The notes: generated by a model from the letters alone, not told the origin. Shown: positions 15,033 to 22,698, counted from the first letter of the stretch. The stretch: 22,750 nt of DNA from Fusobacteriaceae bacterium (GCA_016938425.1 JAFGUR010000140.1:1-22750); one strand, 5' to 3'. Translations and numbers: made by a program.

Positions 15033-16034
15033 TTATTCTTCAATGTATCTTTTTAACATTGCTTGATGTTTTTCTACTTGAGATATAGCAATTACATCTT
15101 TCCCTGCAAGAGTAAATCTATTTCCTTCATATTCAGTTGCAATATAACCAGTGTAGTCTTTTTCTTTTAAGTATTTAATTATTTCTCCATAAGGAATAGA
15201 GTATTCTTCTCCCTCTTCGGTTATTTCATATATTTTCCCATGAATATGTTTTACATATGGCATATATGGATCTAATACAGAAATCTCTGTGTTTTCATAT
15301 CCACCAGCAAAAATACAATATTGAAAATCAATTCCTGATTTTATCATAGCTTTTACATGAGAAGGCATTTCATGCCCATATCCTAAAATATCTCTATTAA
15401 AACATTTGCCTTCTGCAAAAACACTATCAATATAATCTGCTAATTCAGGATTTAATCCTATACTCAAAAAATAATTTTTAGAAACTCTTGGATGTTTTCT
15501 GCAGAAAATTCCCAAATCTGGAACTAATCCTAAGTATGGAGAATTTAGTCTAAACATAATATCTGTAAAAGCTTTTGTCCAAGGATTATTAAAACTCATT
15601 CCTCCATGAACTTCTAGTGCTAAGCAAACATCATATTTTTCAGCGTATGGTAAAGCTTCTTCTATAATGTCTGTTGGAGTCATTGAAACTAATCTTACTA
15701 ATTTTATTCCTAACTTATTTGCATTTTTAATTTCATTAATTAACAACTCTAAATTTTCTTTTTTTGTAAGGAATCTATTTTTGTATAATTTTGTATTAAT
15801 AAAAATGTCATTACAAATCGGTTTTACTTTGTATTTTTCTATAATTCTTTTCCAGTTTTCTAAAATCTCATCTGTTAAAAAAGGAGAATTAGGTAACATT
15901 TGGTCACTAATAATTTCAACACCTTCAACACCTAAATCATCTAATTTTGCAAAACAGTCTTCTAAAGTCATTTTTCCTCTAGCATATTCATCTTGATAAC
16001 TGTATAAACTTACAGCTCTTTTAATACTACTCAT
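15033..16034 (-). CDS. C-glycoside deglycosidase alpha subunit 1 (sugar isomerase/AP-endonuclease-like TIM barrel)
   Basis: The predicted catalytic subunit of a C-glycoside deglycosidase (CarB, DfgA and DgpC family). It would use a divalent metal and a base to eliminate the aglycone from a 3-keto-glycoside. The 333-residue TIM barrel starts KRAVSLYSYQDEYARG. Its probable metal ligands are E141 and H143 region (LALEVHGG), D173 (VPDLG), H265 (HIHGK) and E301 (ATEYEG), with H143 a candidate catalytic base. The segment between D173 and H265 is about 50 residues longer than in alpha 2, which could be a lid setting aglycone preference. AGGAGG precedes the ATG. It is paired with beta 1. On sequence alone it could be called a generic sugar phosphate isomerase/epimerase, but the paired small subunit argues for a CGD. 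Confidence 0.85.
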   Translation of the reverse strand: MSSIKRAVSLYSYQDEYARGKMTLEDCFAKLDDLGVEGVEIISDQMLPNSPFLTDEILENWKRIIEKYKVKPICNDIFINTKLYKNRFLTKKENLELLINEIKNANKLGIKLVRLVSMTPTDIIEEALPYAEKYDVCLALEVHGGMSFNNPWTKAFTDIMFRLNSPYLGLVPDLGIFCRKHPRVSKNYFLSIGLNPELADYIDSVFAEGKCFNRDILGYGHEMPSHVKAMIKSGIDFQYCIFAGGYENTEISVLDPYMPYVKHIHGKIYEITEEGEEYSIPYGEIIKYLKEKDYTGYIATEYEGNRFTLAGKDVIAISQVEKHQAMLKRYIEE

Positions 16035-16109
16035 TTTTACCTCCTAAAATTATATATTGGCTTTACTTTGAACAATTAATATTTTTTTAAACATTTTTTA
16101 TCTTAGTAA

Positions 16110-16138
16110 TTTATATCATATAAAAAGTAAAAAATCAA
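16110..16138 (-). promoter_or_regulatory. sigma70-type promoter for the CGD-1 operon
   Basis: On the minus strand, -35 TTGATT (16133-16138), a 17-bp spacer and -10 TATAAA (16110-16115), about 75 bases before the alpha 1 start. Its -35 box and spacing match those of the two other promoters of this locus. Confidence 0.65.
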
Positions 16139-16235
16139 ATATTTTCTGAAAACAATTTCTATAAATTTCTAAAAAAAAGAAATTACTTTTTTATAGTCTT
16201 TGTCTCTTTAAAATTTTTAATATCCTAAATAAGTA

Positions 16236-16266
16236 TAAAAAAGACAACCAAAATATATTGGTCGCC
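16236..16266 (-). terminator. terminator of the symporter gene
   Basis: On the minus strand, a 9-bp stem GGCGACCAA / TTGGTTGTC (two G-U pairs), loop TATATT, followed by a run of T. It lies about 160 bases after the symporter stop and before the CGD-1 promoter, so the two are separate transcription units. Confidence 0.8.
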
Positions 16267-16427
16267 TCCTGTTTTATTAAAAATTATTTTTCTAAAATAA
16301 ATACTTTAATAAATCTAATTTTTATAAATTAAATCTTTCAATTTCTCAACTTTCTCATAACTTAACAATCTACCAATATTGCAAATACTCAATTCGTTAG
16401 TCTTTTAAATCAAATAATTTCATAAGA

Positions 16428-17807
16428 TTAAATTAAGTTTACTTCTTCTTTTTCTTTTAAACCATTAGCAATATCTCTACATTTTTCCTTTGTTAAGTCA
16501 TAGAAAAACAGAGGAATCACAGAGAGTATGAAAAGTATTCCTGGAACTAGATTAACAACAGCATTTATTCCTCTTAATGCTTCGGGTGTTTGGGCTTGAT
16601 TAGCAATATAACCAACAGAAGCAAGGGCTGAAACACTAAGAACTCCTATAATGGTCATAGCAACTTTTGTAGAAAGACTTATGGCAGAATATATTGCTCC
16701 ATCTGCTCTAACTCCTGTTTTATGTTGATAATAATCAACACAATCTCCAACCATACTAAACAATAATGGTGTCCCAAACCCTAAAGGAATACAAGTGACT
16801 ATTGTAAAAATGAAAATAAATTTAACATTTGTAGCAGGAATCAAATATATTGCAATAAGGCCTATTCCACTTACAATAGTTCCATATATATTTATATGTT
16901 TTTTCTCAAAATATTTTGCTAAAAATGCTACTACTACGGATCCTATAGCAGAAGAAAGTCCAAATAACATCATTAAAGGACCTATTAGATCTGGCCTATT
17001 CATATTATAAATATAATAATAAATTGCTGTTCCTAACCTCCCAAATAATCCAGTAAACACTAAAAATAAATTTAATAAAACCAATAATAATGGCTTATTT
17101 TTAACTACTGCCATTGCAGAGTCTTTCAAAGTAGCTTTATGATTTTTTGGTGGTGGAACTACTTCTTTGCACTTATAAAATACTAAAAGGAATATAGGTA
17201 AAGCAATAGCAGAAAGCACTAGGGATGCTCCAGAAAATCCTTTAGCATTATCACCTTTCCCCATAAAATTAACTAAAGGCATTACTGCTCCTCCAAGAAT
17301 TACATTTGCTATCATTTGAAAAAAACCCCTAAAAGAATTCAAGGACGTTCTTTCGTCAGTATCTCTTGTCATTACAGTTGCTAAAGCTCCATAAGGTAAA
17401 TTAACTACTGTATATATAGTACCTAAAGATATGTAAGTTAAAAAAGCATAAATGATTTTTGGAGCTCCTTGTAAATTTGGTACTGTAAACGTTAGGTAAT
17501 TGAGTGCACAAAGAATTATGGAACCAAAAAGTATATAGGGTCTAAAACGCCCCCAACGAGTATTAGTTCTTTCCGCAATAAGTCCCATGATGGGATCGTT
17601 TACAGCATCCCATACACGAGCTGTCAACATTAAAACTCCTATTATTCCAGCAGATAAACCATAAACATCTGTATAAAAATATAAAAGATAAGAACTTACT
17701 AATCCCCAAGAAATATTGCTAGCAAGATCTCCTAGACCATAACTAAACTTTGTAAAATAAGAAAGTTTTACATTTTCATTTTTCAATTCGATAGATTTTA
17801 CATTCAT
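16428..17807 (-). CDS. GPH-family (MelB-like) glycoside:cation symporter
   Basis: Cytoplasmic-membrane carrier of the glycoside-pentoside-hexuronide:cation symporter family, with about 12 membrane segments in 459 residues. Family marks include SYGLGDLASN (D27 in the first helix), WDAVNDP with the paired aspartates D67 and D71 equivalent to the MelB cation site, and TRWGRFRPYIL in the first cytoplasmic loop. The frame is open for a further 37 codons upstream, but GGGAGG lies 9 bases before the ATG at 17805-17807 and the extension is not family-like. It imports substrate without phosphorylating it, which suits the unphosphorylated glycosides needed by the neighbouring oxidoreductase and CGDs. 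It is transcribed divergently from them. The actual substrate is inferred. Confidence 0.9.
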   Translation of the reverse strand: MNVKSIELKNENVKLSYFTKFSYGLGDLASNISWGLVSSYLLYFYTDVYGLSAGIIGVLMLTARVWDAVNDPIMGLIAERTNTRWGRFRPYILFGSIILCALNYLTFTVPNLQGAPKIIYAFLTYISLGTIYTVVNLPYGALATVMTRDTDERTSLNSFRGFFQMIANVILGGAVMPLVNFMGKGDNAKGFSGASLVLSAIALPIFLLVFYKCKEVVPPPKNHKATLKDSAMAVVKNKPLLLVLLNLFLVFTGLFGRLGTAIYYYIYNMNRPDLIGPLMMLFGLSSAIGSVVVAFLAKYFEKKHINIYGTIVSGIGLIAIYLIPATNVKFIFIFTIVTCIPLGFGTPLLFSMVGDCVDYYQHKTGVRADGAIYSAISLSTKVAMTIIGVLSVSALASVGYIANQAQTPEALRGINAVVNLVPGILFILSVIPLFFYDLTKEKCRDIANGLKEKEEVNLI

Positions 17808-17836
17808 TGTAATAGTACCTCCCAATTTATTTTCTC

Positions 17837-17850
17837 GAGACAAAGAAAAC
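17837..17850 (+). repeat. 14-bp repeat, copy A (candidate regulator site)
   Basis: GAGACAAAGAAAAC is identical and in the same orientation to 18045-18058. This copy lies in the leader of the symporter gene, about 30 bases before its start codon, and overlaps the perfect palindrome TCTCGAGA. Confidence 0.6.
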
Positions 17851-17889
17851 AAAAAGTTTAATTTTTGAACAAAATAATCGCTTAAGAAA

Positions 17890-17918
17890 CTTATACTACT
17901 TTTTTTACAGAAAATCAA
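17890..17918 (-). promoter_or_regulatory. sigma70-type promoter for the symporter gene
   Basis: On the minus strand, -35 TTGATT (17913-17918), a 17-bp spacer and -10 TATAAG (17890-17895). The resulting leader of about 75 bases contains repeat copy A. Confidence 0.6.
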
Positions 17919-18008
17919 TAGAAATTTTTATGCTTTTTTTCATTTTTATGGAAATAGTGCTTATAATTCTATATTTGAACACTAAAAAAATAAAAATTAT
18001 AAAAAATA

Positions 18009-18037
18009 TTGATTTTATAAAAAAAATATGTTATCTT
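18009..18037 (+). promoter_or_regulatory. promoter of the oxidoreductase/CGD-2 operon
   Basis: -35 TTGATT (18009-18014), a 17-bp spacer and a weaker -10 TATCTT (18032-18037). The -10 overlaps the left arm of the candidate operator at 18035-18053. Confidence 0.55.
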
Positions 18038-18069
18038 TGTGTAAGAGACAAAGAAAACGATTACGTAAT
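18035..18069 (+). promoter_or_regulatory. candidate operator cluster with 14-bp repeat copy B
   Basis: The inverted repeat CTTTGT-N7-ACAAAG (18035-18053) overlaps the -10 box and start site. The second 14-bp repeat GAGACAAAGAAAAC lies at 18045-18058. Next to it is the perfect 10-bp palindrome ATTACGTAAT (18060-18069). The position around the transcription start is typical of repressor binding. The regulator is not encoded in this window. Confidence 0.5.
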
Positions 18070-18095
18070 TAAAGTATGAAGGAGTGTATTTCAAA

Positions 18096-19205
18096 ATGAA
18101 AAAATTAAAAATCGGAATTATTGGTTGCGGAGGAATTGCTAATCAAAAACATTTTCCTGCATTAAAATCTCAAAATGACAAATGTGAAATGGTTGCTTTT
18201 TGTGACACAATTAAAGAAAGAGCTGAAAAAGCTGCTAAAGAATTTGGAACTGCTAATGCAAAAGTTTATACAGATTATAATGAATTATTAAAAGATACTA
18301 CTATTGATGTAGTGCATGTATTAACTCCAAATGTTTCTCACAGTCCTATAACTATTGCTGCTTTCGAAGCTGGTAAAAATGTTTTATGTGAAAAACCTAT
18401 GGCTCACAATACTGAGGCTGCTCAAAAAATGATGAATGCATGGAAAAAATCGGGTAAAAAATTTACTATTGGTTACCAAAATAGATTTAGAACTGAGGTT
18501 ACTTCACTTAAAAAAGCTTGTGACAATGACGAATTAGGAGATGTTTATTTTGCTAAAGCTCATGCTGTGAGAAGAAGAGCAGTTCCTACATGGGGAGTTT
18601 TCCCCGATAAAGCTCAACAAGGTGGTGGCCCATTAATAGATATAGGAACTCATGCTTTAGATATTACTTTATGGATGATGGATAATTATGAGCCCGCTTC
18701 TGTAACAGGAAGCGTTTTCCAAAAATTGGGCGTTCTTGAACACGGACCAGAAGGGAATTTGTTCGGACCATGGGATCCTAAAACTTACGAAGTAGAAGAT
18801 TCAGCATTTGGATACATCAAAATGAAAAATGGAGCTACTATTTTCATCGAAGCAGCATGGGCATTAAATGTTGTGGAATCAAAAGAAGCGGCTACTACTC
18901 TATGTGGAACTAAAGCTGGAGCAGAAATTAAAGCTGGAATGAGTTATGCAAATAACACTCTTACATATAATAGAGCACACAACGGAATGTTAACTGAAGA
19001 GCAGAACTCTCAAGGTGGAGCAATAGCTTTCTTTGAAGGATCAAATGCTAAACCAGAAGTTCTTGAAGCGAAACAATGGTTAGACGCTATTCTTAACGAT
19101 AAAGAACCATTAGTAAAACCTGAACAAGCTTTTATAGTGACTAAAATATTAGATTCTATCTACAAAGCTGCATCAACTGGTAAAGAAGTAATTTTCGAAG
19201 ACTAA
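18096..19205 (+). CDS. Gfo/Idh/MocA-family NAD(P)-dependent oxidoreductase, probable 3-keto-glycoside-forming
   Basis: Cytoplasmic dehydrogenase that in this setting probably oxidises the C3 hydroxyl of the sugar moiety of a glycoside, the activating step before CGD action (compare DgpA of the puerarin pathway). The 369-residue protein starts with a Rossmann fold GIIGCGGIANQ (7-17). It has CEKP with catalytic Lys100, and DIGTHALD with D182 and H186 of the family active site. GGAG (18081-18084) serves the ATG at 18096; a GTG at 18084 is in frame but overlaps that site. It is the first gene of an operon with CGD alpha 2 (14 bases downstream) and beta 2. The family is certain. The 3-oxidation role is inferred from the partners, and inositol- or other sugar-dehydrogenase activity is possible. 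Confidence 0.9.
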   Translation: MKKLKIGIIGCGGIANQKHFPALKSQNDKCEMVAFCDTIKERAEKAAKEFGTANAKVYTDYNELLKDTTIDVVHVLTPNVSHSPITIAAFEAGKNVLCEKPMAHNTEAAQKMMNAWKKSGKKFTIGYQNRFRTEVTSLKKACDNDELGDVYFAKAHAVRRRAVPTWGVFPDKAQQGGGPLIDIGTHALDITLWMMDNYEPASVTGSVFQKLGVLEHGPEGNLFGPWDPKTYEVEDSAFGYIKMKNGATIFIEAAWALNVVESKEAATTLCGTKAGAEIKAGMSYANNTLTYNRAHNGMLTEEQNSQGGAIAFFEGSNAKPEVLEAKQWLDAILNDKEPLVKPEQAFIVTKILDSIYKAASTGKEVIFED

Positions 19206-19219
19206 TAGGAGATGATATC

Positions 19220-20092
19220 ATGGTAAAAAGAGGCGTTTCTGCTTATAGTTATACAGAACAATATGGAATAACTATGAATTTAGAAGACATTTTTGAAGAA
19301 ATGCTTGATATTGGAGCAACAGGCATTGAAATACTTGGAAATACTCATATAGATAACTATCCTCATGTGAGTGATGCATGGTTTGAAAATTGGCAAAGAA
19401 TGTTAAAAGAATACAATGTTGAACCTGCTGAATATGGGCATTGGGTTGATTCTAGACTATTTGAAGGAAGCGAGCTCACGGTTGAAGAATCAGTTGAAGC
19501 CCTTGAAAGAGACTTTAAAATAGCAAATAAACTTGGATTTAAAGTATTAAGAACTAAACTAGGTGTTATTGATGATAATCTAACTCCAGTTGGAAATTGG
19601 AGAGAATTTATAAAAGCAGCCTTACCTTTAGCAGAAAAATATAATGTTAAAATGTGTCCAGAAATTCATAGTCCTACAATATTAAATTCTCAAATGATAA
19701 GAGATTATATTGACTTTATAAAAGAAACAAACACAAAATACTTTGGATTAAATATTGATTTTAGTATTTTTCAAACAGGAGATAATTCTCTTGTGGGATT
19801 TGGGCAAGAAGATTGGGTTGGTCCACCTTGTGAGCATAGTAAAGTAGAAGAACTTATTCCATTATTACCTTATGTATATTGTTGCCATGCTAAATTCTTG
19901 AGAATGGATGAAACCTTTAATGAAGTAGTCATTCCATACAAAGAAATAGTTAAAGTTCTTCAAGAAAACAACTGGGATGGTTACTTAATTAGCGAATATG
20001 AAGGACCAAAAAGAAATATTCCTGGTTTTACTTCTGACCAAATAAGAAGACATCACGTTATGTTAAAAAATCTTTTGGAAGAGGTGAAATAA
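19220..20092 (+). CDS. C-glycoside deglycosidase alpha subunit 2 (short TIM-barrel form)
   Basis: A 290-residue TIM-barrel protein homologous to alpha 1. It starts KRGVSAYSYTEQYGIT and keeps the predicted metal and catalytic set: E148 and H150 (CPEIHSP), D180 (NIDFS), H223 (CCHAKF) and E259 (ISEYEG). It lacks the roughly 50-residue insertion that alpha 1 carries between the Asp and His ligands, which suggests a more open or different aglycone pocket. AGGAG is 8 bases before the ATG. It ends one base before the beta 2 start, so the two subunits are probably made in equal amounts. The likely reaction is removal of the aglycone from a 3-keto-C- or O-glycoside. A stand-alone sugar isomerase is the alternative but is less likely with beta 2 adjacent. 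Confidence 0.85.
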   Translation: MVKRGVSAYSYTEQYGITMNLEDIFEEMLDIGATGIEILGNTHIDNYPHVSDAWFENWQRMLKEYNVEPAEYGHWVDSRLFEGSELTVEESVEALERDFKIANKLGFKVLRTKLGVIDDNLTPVGNWREFIKAALPLAEKYNVKMCPEIHSPTILNSQMIRDYIDFIKETNTKYFGLNIDFSIFQTGDNSLVGFGQEDWVGPPCEHSKVEELIPLLPYVYCCHAKFLRMDETFNEVVIPYKEIVKVLQENNWDGYLISEYEGPKRNIPGFTSDQIRRHHVMLKNLLEEVK

Positions 20093-20093
20093 T

Positions 20094-20501
20094 ATGCTTG
20101 ATAGAGAATGTATACAAAGTAGAGGATTTAGAAATGTTTTGGAAAACGGAAAAACAGTTGGGTTTCAATTAAAAATTCGTTCTTTATATTACAGAGGTTT
20201 ATGGCTATCTCAATTAAGACCTGCAACAGTTATTGTAGATGGAGAAGAATTTTCTGGAGATAAAATAACTTGGGTAATAAAGAGTAAAAAATATAAGCAA
20301 TCAAAATTAAAAGCTGTATCTGATATTCATTGGTGTATAGATGAGACTGCTACACTTATACTTGATAAAAATAATGGATTAGAAACAGGTTACCACGATA
20401 TTGAATTTAAATATAGTTTTAGTTCTTCTTACATGCCACCTAATATGGATGGGATTCTGAGTGGAGGACCACAATCCAGAAAATTACTTCTTGTTAAATA
20501 A
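20094..20501 (+). CDS. C-glycoside deglycosidase beta subunit 2 (DUF6379 family)
   Basis: A 135-residue beta-sandwich-type small subunit. It shares with beta 1 the N-terminal GFRNVLENGKTVGFQLK, YYRGLWLS (about 33-40), VDGEEFSG (about 48-55) and a C-terminal SSSYMPPNMDGI. GAGGTG lies inside the end of alpha 2, and only one base separates that stop codon from this ATG, a sign of translational coupling. It is expected to form a heterodimer-based complex with alpha 2. It is the last recognisable gene of the operon; a terminator appears only at 20733, leaving a long 3' region. Confidence 0.85.
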   Translation: MLDRECIQSRGFRNVLENGKTVGFQLKIRSLYYRGLWLSQLRPATVIVDGEEFSGDKITWVIKSKKYKQSKLKAVSDIHWCIDETATLILDKNNGLETGYHDIEFKYSFSSSYMPPNMDGILSGGPQSRKLLLVK

Positions 20502-20732
20502 TAGAAAATAATTTAATTGTTAAAAAACAATGTCGGATAATACAGTTAAATAAATTAAGAGATTAAGGAAATTATGACTCAAGAAATATTTAAGTTAAAC
20601 TAAAACATAAAAGCAAAGGGAAATTATAAAATAAATATATTGCTAAATCTTTTTCTTGAATATTTAGCTTTAAAGGAGCTGTTATGTTGAGGGAACTTAT
20701 CTAAAAGTTTCTATATGAATAAAGAATTTATT

Positions 20733-20777
20733 AAGAAGATGTATAATTTTTTATAAACATTATATGTCTTCTTTTTA
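20733..20777 (+). terminator. terminator of the oxidoreductase/CGD-2 operon
   Basis: A 15-bp stem AAGAAGATGTATAAT (20733-20747) with ATTATATGTCTTCTT (20759-20773), two G-U pairs, followed by a T-run. It lies about 230 bases after the beta 2 stop. Confidence 0.8.
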
Positions 20778-20849
20778 TTTTGTTTAAAGTCTATAATTTT
20801 AAAAATATATAGCTATATGTTTAGAATATTTACAATATTTGAAATAAAC

Positions 20850-20885
20850 ATCTTTAGTAATGAAAACTTTTTCATTATTAAAGAT
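20850..20885. other. 16-bp hairpin upstream of the ArsB/NhaD-type gene
   Basis: ATCTTTAGTAATGAAA pairs with TTTCATTATTAAAGAT, one G-U pair and a 4-base loop. Neither strand has a proper T-run after it. It could be a bidirectional insulating hairpin or part of the transporter leader; I do not recognise a known RNA family. Confidence 0.45.
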
Positions 20886-21044
20886 TGATTCATAAAAAAA
20901 AATGAGGTAGTATTTATTGTAGAGTATCTTTCAATAACAAAATGATTATCCATAAATAAATTTAATTTGCTCACTTAATAATAGTTTTTATTTTAAATCC
21001 ATAATTTTATATTAATAAAAAATTAATTCTTCAAGGAGGACAAA

Positions 21045-22361
21045 ATGACATTTTATCTAGGCTTAGTTATTTTTATTTTTACCTTTTATTTAATAGTTAG
21101 AGAACGAATTCCTGGGGCATGGGCTGCACTTTTAGGAGCGTTATGTATGAGGTTTTTTCTGATAATCAATCAAGAAGAATTAATTAAAGCTGTTGCTGAC
21201 AATTTGGATATAATTTTTTTATTAATTGGAATGATGATCATTGTTCATATAATGTCTGAAACAGGTATTTTCCAATGGGTTGCTATAAAACTCGCACAAT
21301 TTGTTCGTGGAGAACCAATTCCTTTAATGATGTTAATTGTTTGTGTTACTGCAATCTTTTCAGCTTTTTTAGATAATGTTACAACTATACTTTTAATTGG
21401 ACCTGTCTCCATTCTTTTGGCAGAACAGTTAGAAATAGATCCTATACCTTTTCTCATTTGTGAAGCAATGGCCTCCAATATAGGTGGTACGGCAACTTTA
21501 ATCGGTGACCCTCCAAATATTTTAATTGCAAGTAAAGCTGGATTAACTTTTAATAACTTCATTTTTCACTTGTCACCTGTAATTATTATAAATTTACTTG
21601 GGTTCTTGGTTGGAGTAAAATTAATTTTAGGTAAGAAAATTGTTGTAGCAAATGAATTAAAAGTAAAAATAATGGAATTAGATACTGGAAGAACTATCAA
21701 AGATAAGAAACTACTTATAGAATCGCTTATCATTTTATTTTTAGTTTTAATAGGATTTTTCATGCATTCATTTATTCACTTAGAGCCAAGTTTTATGGCA
21801 TTAGCTGGCGCTGTTGCACTTACTATTATAGCGAAAAAAGATCCTGAGGAAATACTAAAAACAGTTGAATGGAAAACACTTTTTTTCTTTATAGGATTAT
21901 TTATTGTGGTAGAAGGAGTAGTAAAGATTGGAGCTATTAAAATGATTGCAGATTGGGCTTTGCATCTAACAAAAGGTAGTCTAAAAATGACCTCAATGTT
22001 AATTTTATGGTTTTCAGCATTTATTTCTGCCATAGTAGACAACATTCCTTATACTGCTACTATGATACCTATTATTGGAGGAAATTCTGGTTTAATAAAC
22101 AGCATATCCTCACAAATAAATGCAACTCCACAAGTACATGAAAACATTAGATATGCTTTATGGTGGTCTTTATCTTTAGGAGCTTGCCTTGGTGGAAACG
22201 GAACATTGGTAGGTGCTTCTGCAAATGTCGTTGTTGCTGGAATTGCCGCAAAATCTGGAAGAAAAATTAGTTTTATGCAATTTACAAAATATGGTATTTT
22301 AGTTACTTTACAATCCCTTATAATTTCTAGTATTTATATATGGTTTAGATATTTGACATAA
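21045..22361 (+). CDS. ArsB/NhaD (ion transporter superfamily) membrane transporter
   Basis: Polytopic cytoplasmic-membrane carrier of 438 residues, with about 10-12 hydrophobic segments in two inverted halves. The halves repeat the helix-break motifs: AFLDNVTTILL (D110-N111) and later SAIVDNIPYTATM (D332-N333); NIGGTATLIGDPPN (145-158) and later GGNGTLVGASAN (383-394). These are the marks of the superfamily containing ArsB, NhaD, P-protein and citrate carriers. Whether it moves arsenite, Na+/H+ or a carboxylate cannot be decided from sequence, and there is no ars gene nearby to support arsenite. AAGGAGG precedes the ATG at 21045. It is monocistronic, with a terminator directly after it. Confidence 0.88.
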   Translation: MTFYLGLVIFIFTFYLIVRERIPGAWAALLGALCMRFFLIINQEELIKAVADNLDIIFLLIGMMIIVHIMSETGIFQWVAIKLAQFVRGEPIPLMMLIVCVTAIFSAFLDNVTTILLIGPVSILLAEQLEIDPIPFLICEAMASNIGGTATLIGDPPNILIASKAGLTFNNFIFHLSPVIIINLLGFLVGVKLILGKKIVVANELKVKIMELDTGRTIKDKKLLIESLIILFLVLIGFFMHSFIHLEPSFMALAGAVALTIIAKKDPEEILKTVEWKTLFFFIGLFIVVEGVVKIGAIKMIADWALHLTKGSLKMTSMLILWFSAFISAIVDNIPYTATMIPIIGGNSGLINSISSQINATPQVHENIRYALWWSLSLGACLGGNGTLVGASANVVVAGIAAKSGRKISFMQFTKYGILVTLQSLIISSIYIWFRYLT

Positions 22362-22366
22362 AAATA

Positions 22367-22385
22367 GGGGCTTTTGCCCCTTTAT
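22367..22385 (+). terminator. terminator after the ArsB/NhaD-type gene
   Basis: A GC-rich 5-bp stem GGGGC-TTTT-GCCCC (22367-22380) followed by TTTAT, five bases after the stop. It lies between two convergent genes. Confidence 0.75.
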
Positions 22386-22388
22386 ATC

Positions 22389-22571
22389 TTAATTTCTAAA
22401 TTCTTTTTTTGCTTTTATTTCTAGCCTCTCTATATAAGCTCTAATATAATTGTCCAAATTTTTTTTAGTAAACTGCCTTAATATTTCTTCCTGACTATTG
22501 CCATTTTTTAACATTTTCTGAATATCAAACATAATATCTACAGGTATGACATTTGCCGGATCTTTCTCCAT
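22389..22571 (-). CDS. 60-residue hypothetical protein
   Basis: A small, charged, helical protein with no cysteine, signal or membrane segment; I do not recognise the family. The N-terminal third (EKDPANVIPVDIMFDIQKML) is followed by NSQEEILRQF and a basic/acidic helix. The pattern of two short helices and one longer helix could be a small DNA- or protein-binding domain, but this is speculative. A near-perfect ribosome binding site, AAGGAGGTG at good spacing before the ATG at 22569-22571, is the main evidence that it is translated. It is convergent with the transporter gene and apparently monocistronic. Confidence 0.6.
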   Translation of the reverse strand: MEKDPANVIPVDIMFDIQKMLKNGNSQEEILRQFTKKNLDNYIRAYIERLEIKAKKEFRN

Positions 22572-22698
22572 TTTTTCACCTCCTTTTTCTGCACATTACT
22601 ATGATAGCTCATTTTCTCCAAAAATAAAAGTCTTTTTTGGAAATTTTTTTCATTTTTTTGTTTTTAGATATAATTTTCTAATAGTATATATATTTAAA

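Larger units (their letters stand above)
16035..16427. other. 393-bp gap: CGD-1 promoter, symporter terminator and possible relic
   Basis: It holds the promoter of the CGD-1 operon (16110-16138), a minus-strand copy of the motif GAGACAAAGA (16197-16206), and the terminator of the symporter gene (16236-16266). Between that terminator and the symporter stop, a minus-strand frame reads ELSICNIGRLLSYEKVEKLK and then stops, without a start codon. This may be a short relic, or chance. Confidence 0.5.
20502..21044. other. 543-bp gap with hairpins and mini-ORFs, no clear gene
   Basis: In order it holds a hairpin GCTAAAT (20642-20648) / ATTTAGC (20662-20668), and an AAGGAG site with a well-spaced ATG whose frame closes after six codons (MLRELI, near 20685). 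The terminator of the CGD-2 operon follows (20733-20777), then a long hairpin without T-run (20850-20885), and finally the AAGGAGG site of the transporter gene. Another small frame (MTQEIFKLN, near 20575) also has a purine-rich leader. These may be relics of a lost last gene of the operon. I find no tRNA or known riboswitch. Confidence 0.5.

Noticed and set aside
21045..22361. Calling the transporter an arsenite efflux pump (arsB)
   Set aside because: The motifs are common to the whole ion transporter superfamily, and no arsR, arsC or arsA gene is adjacent.
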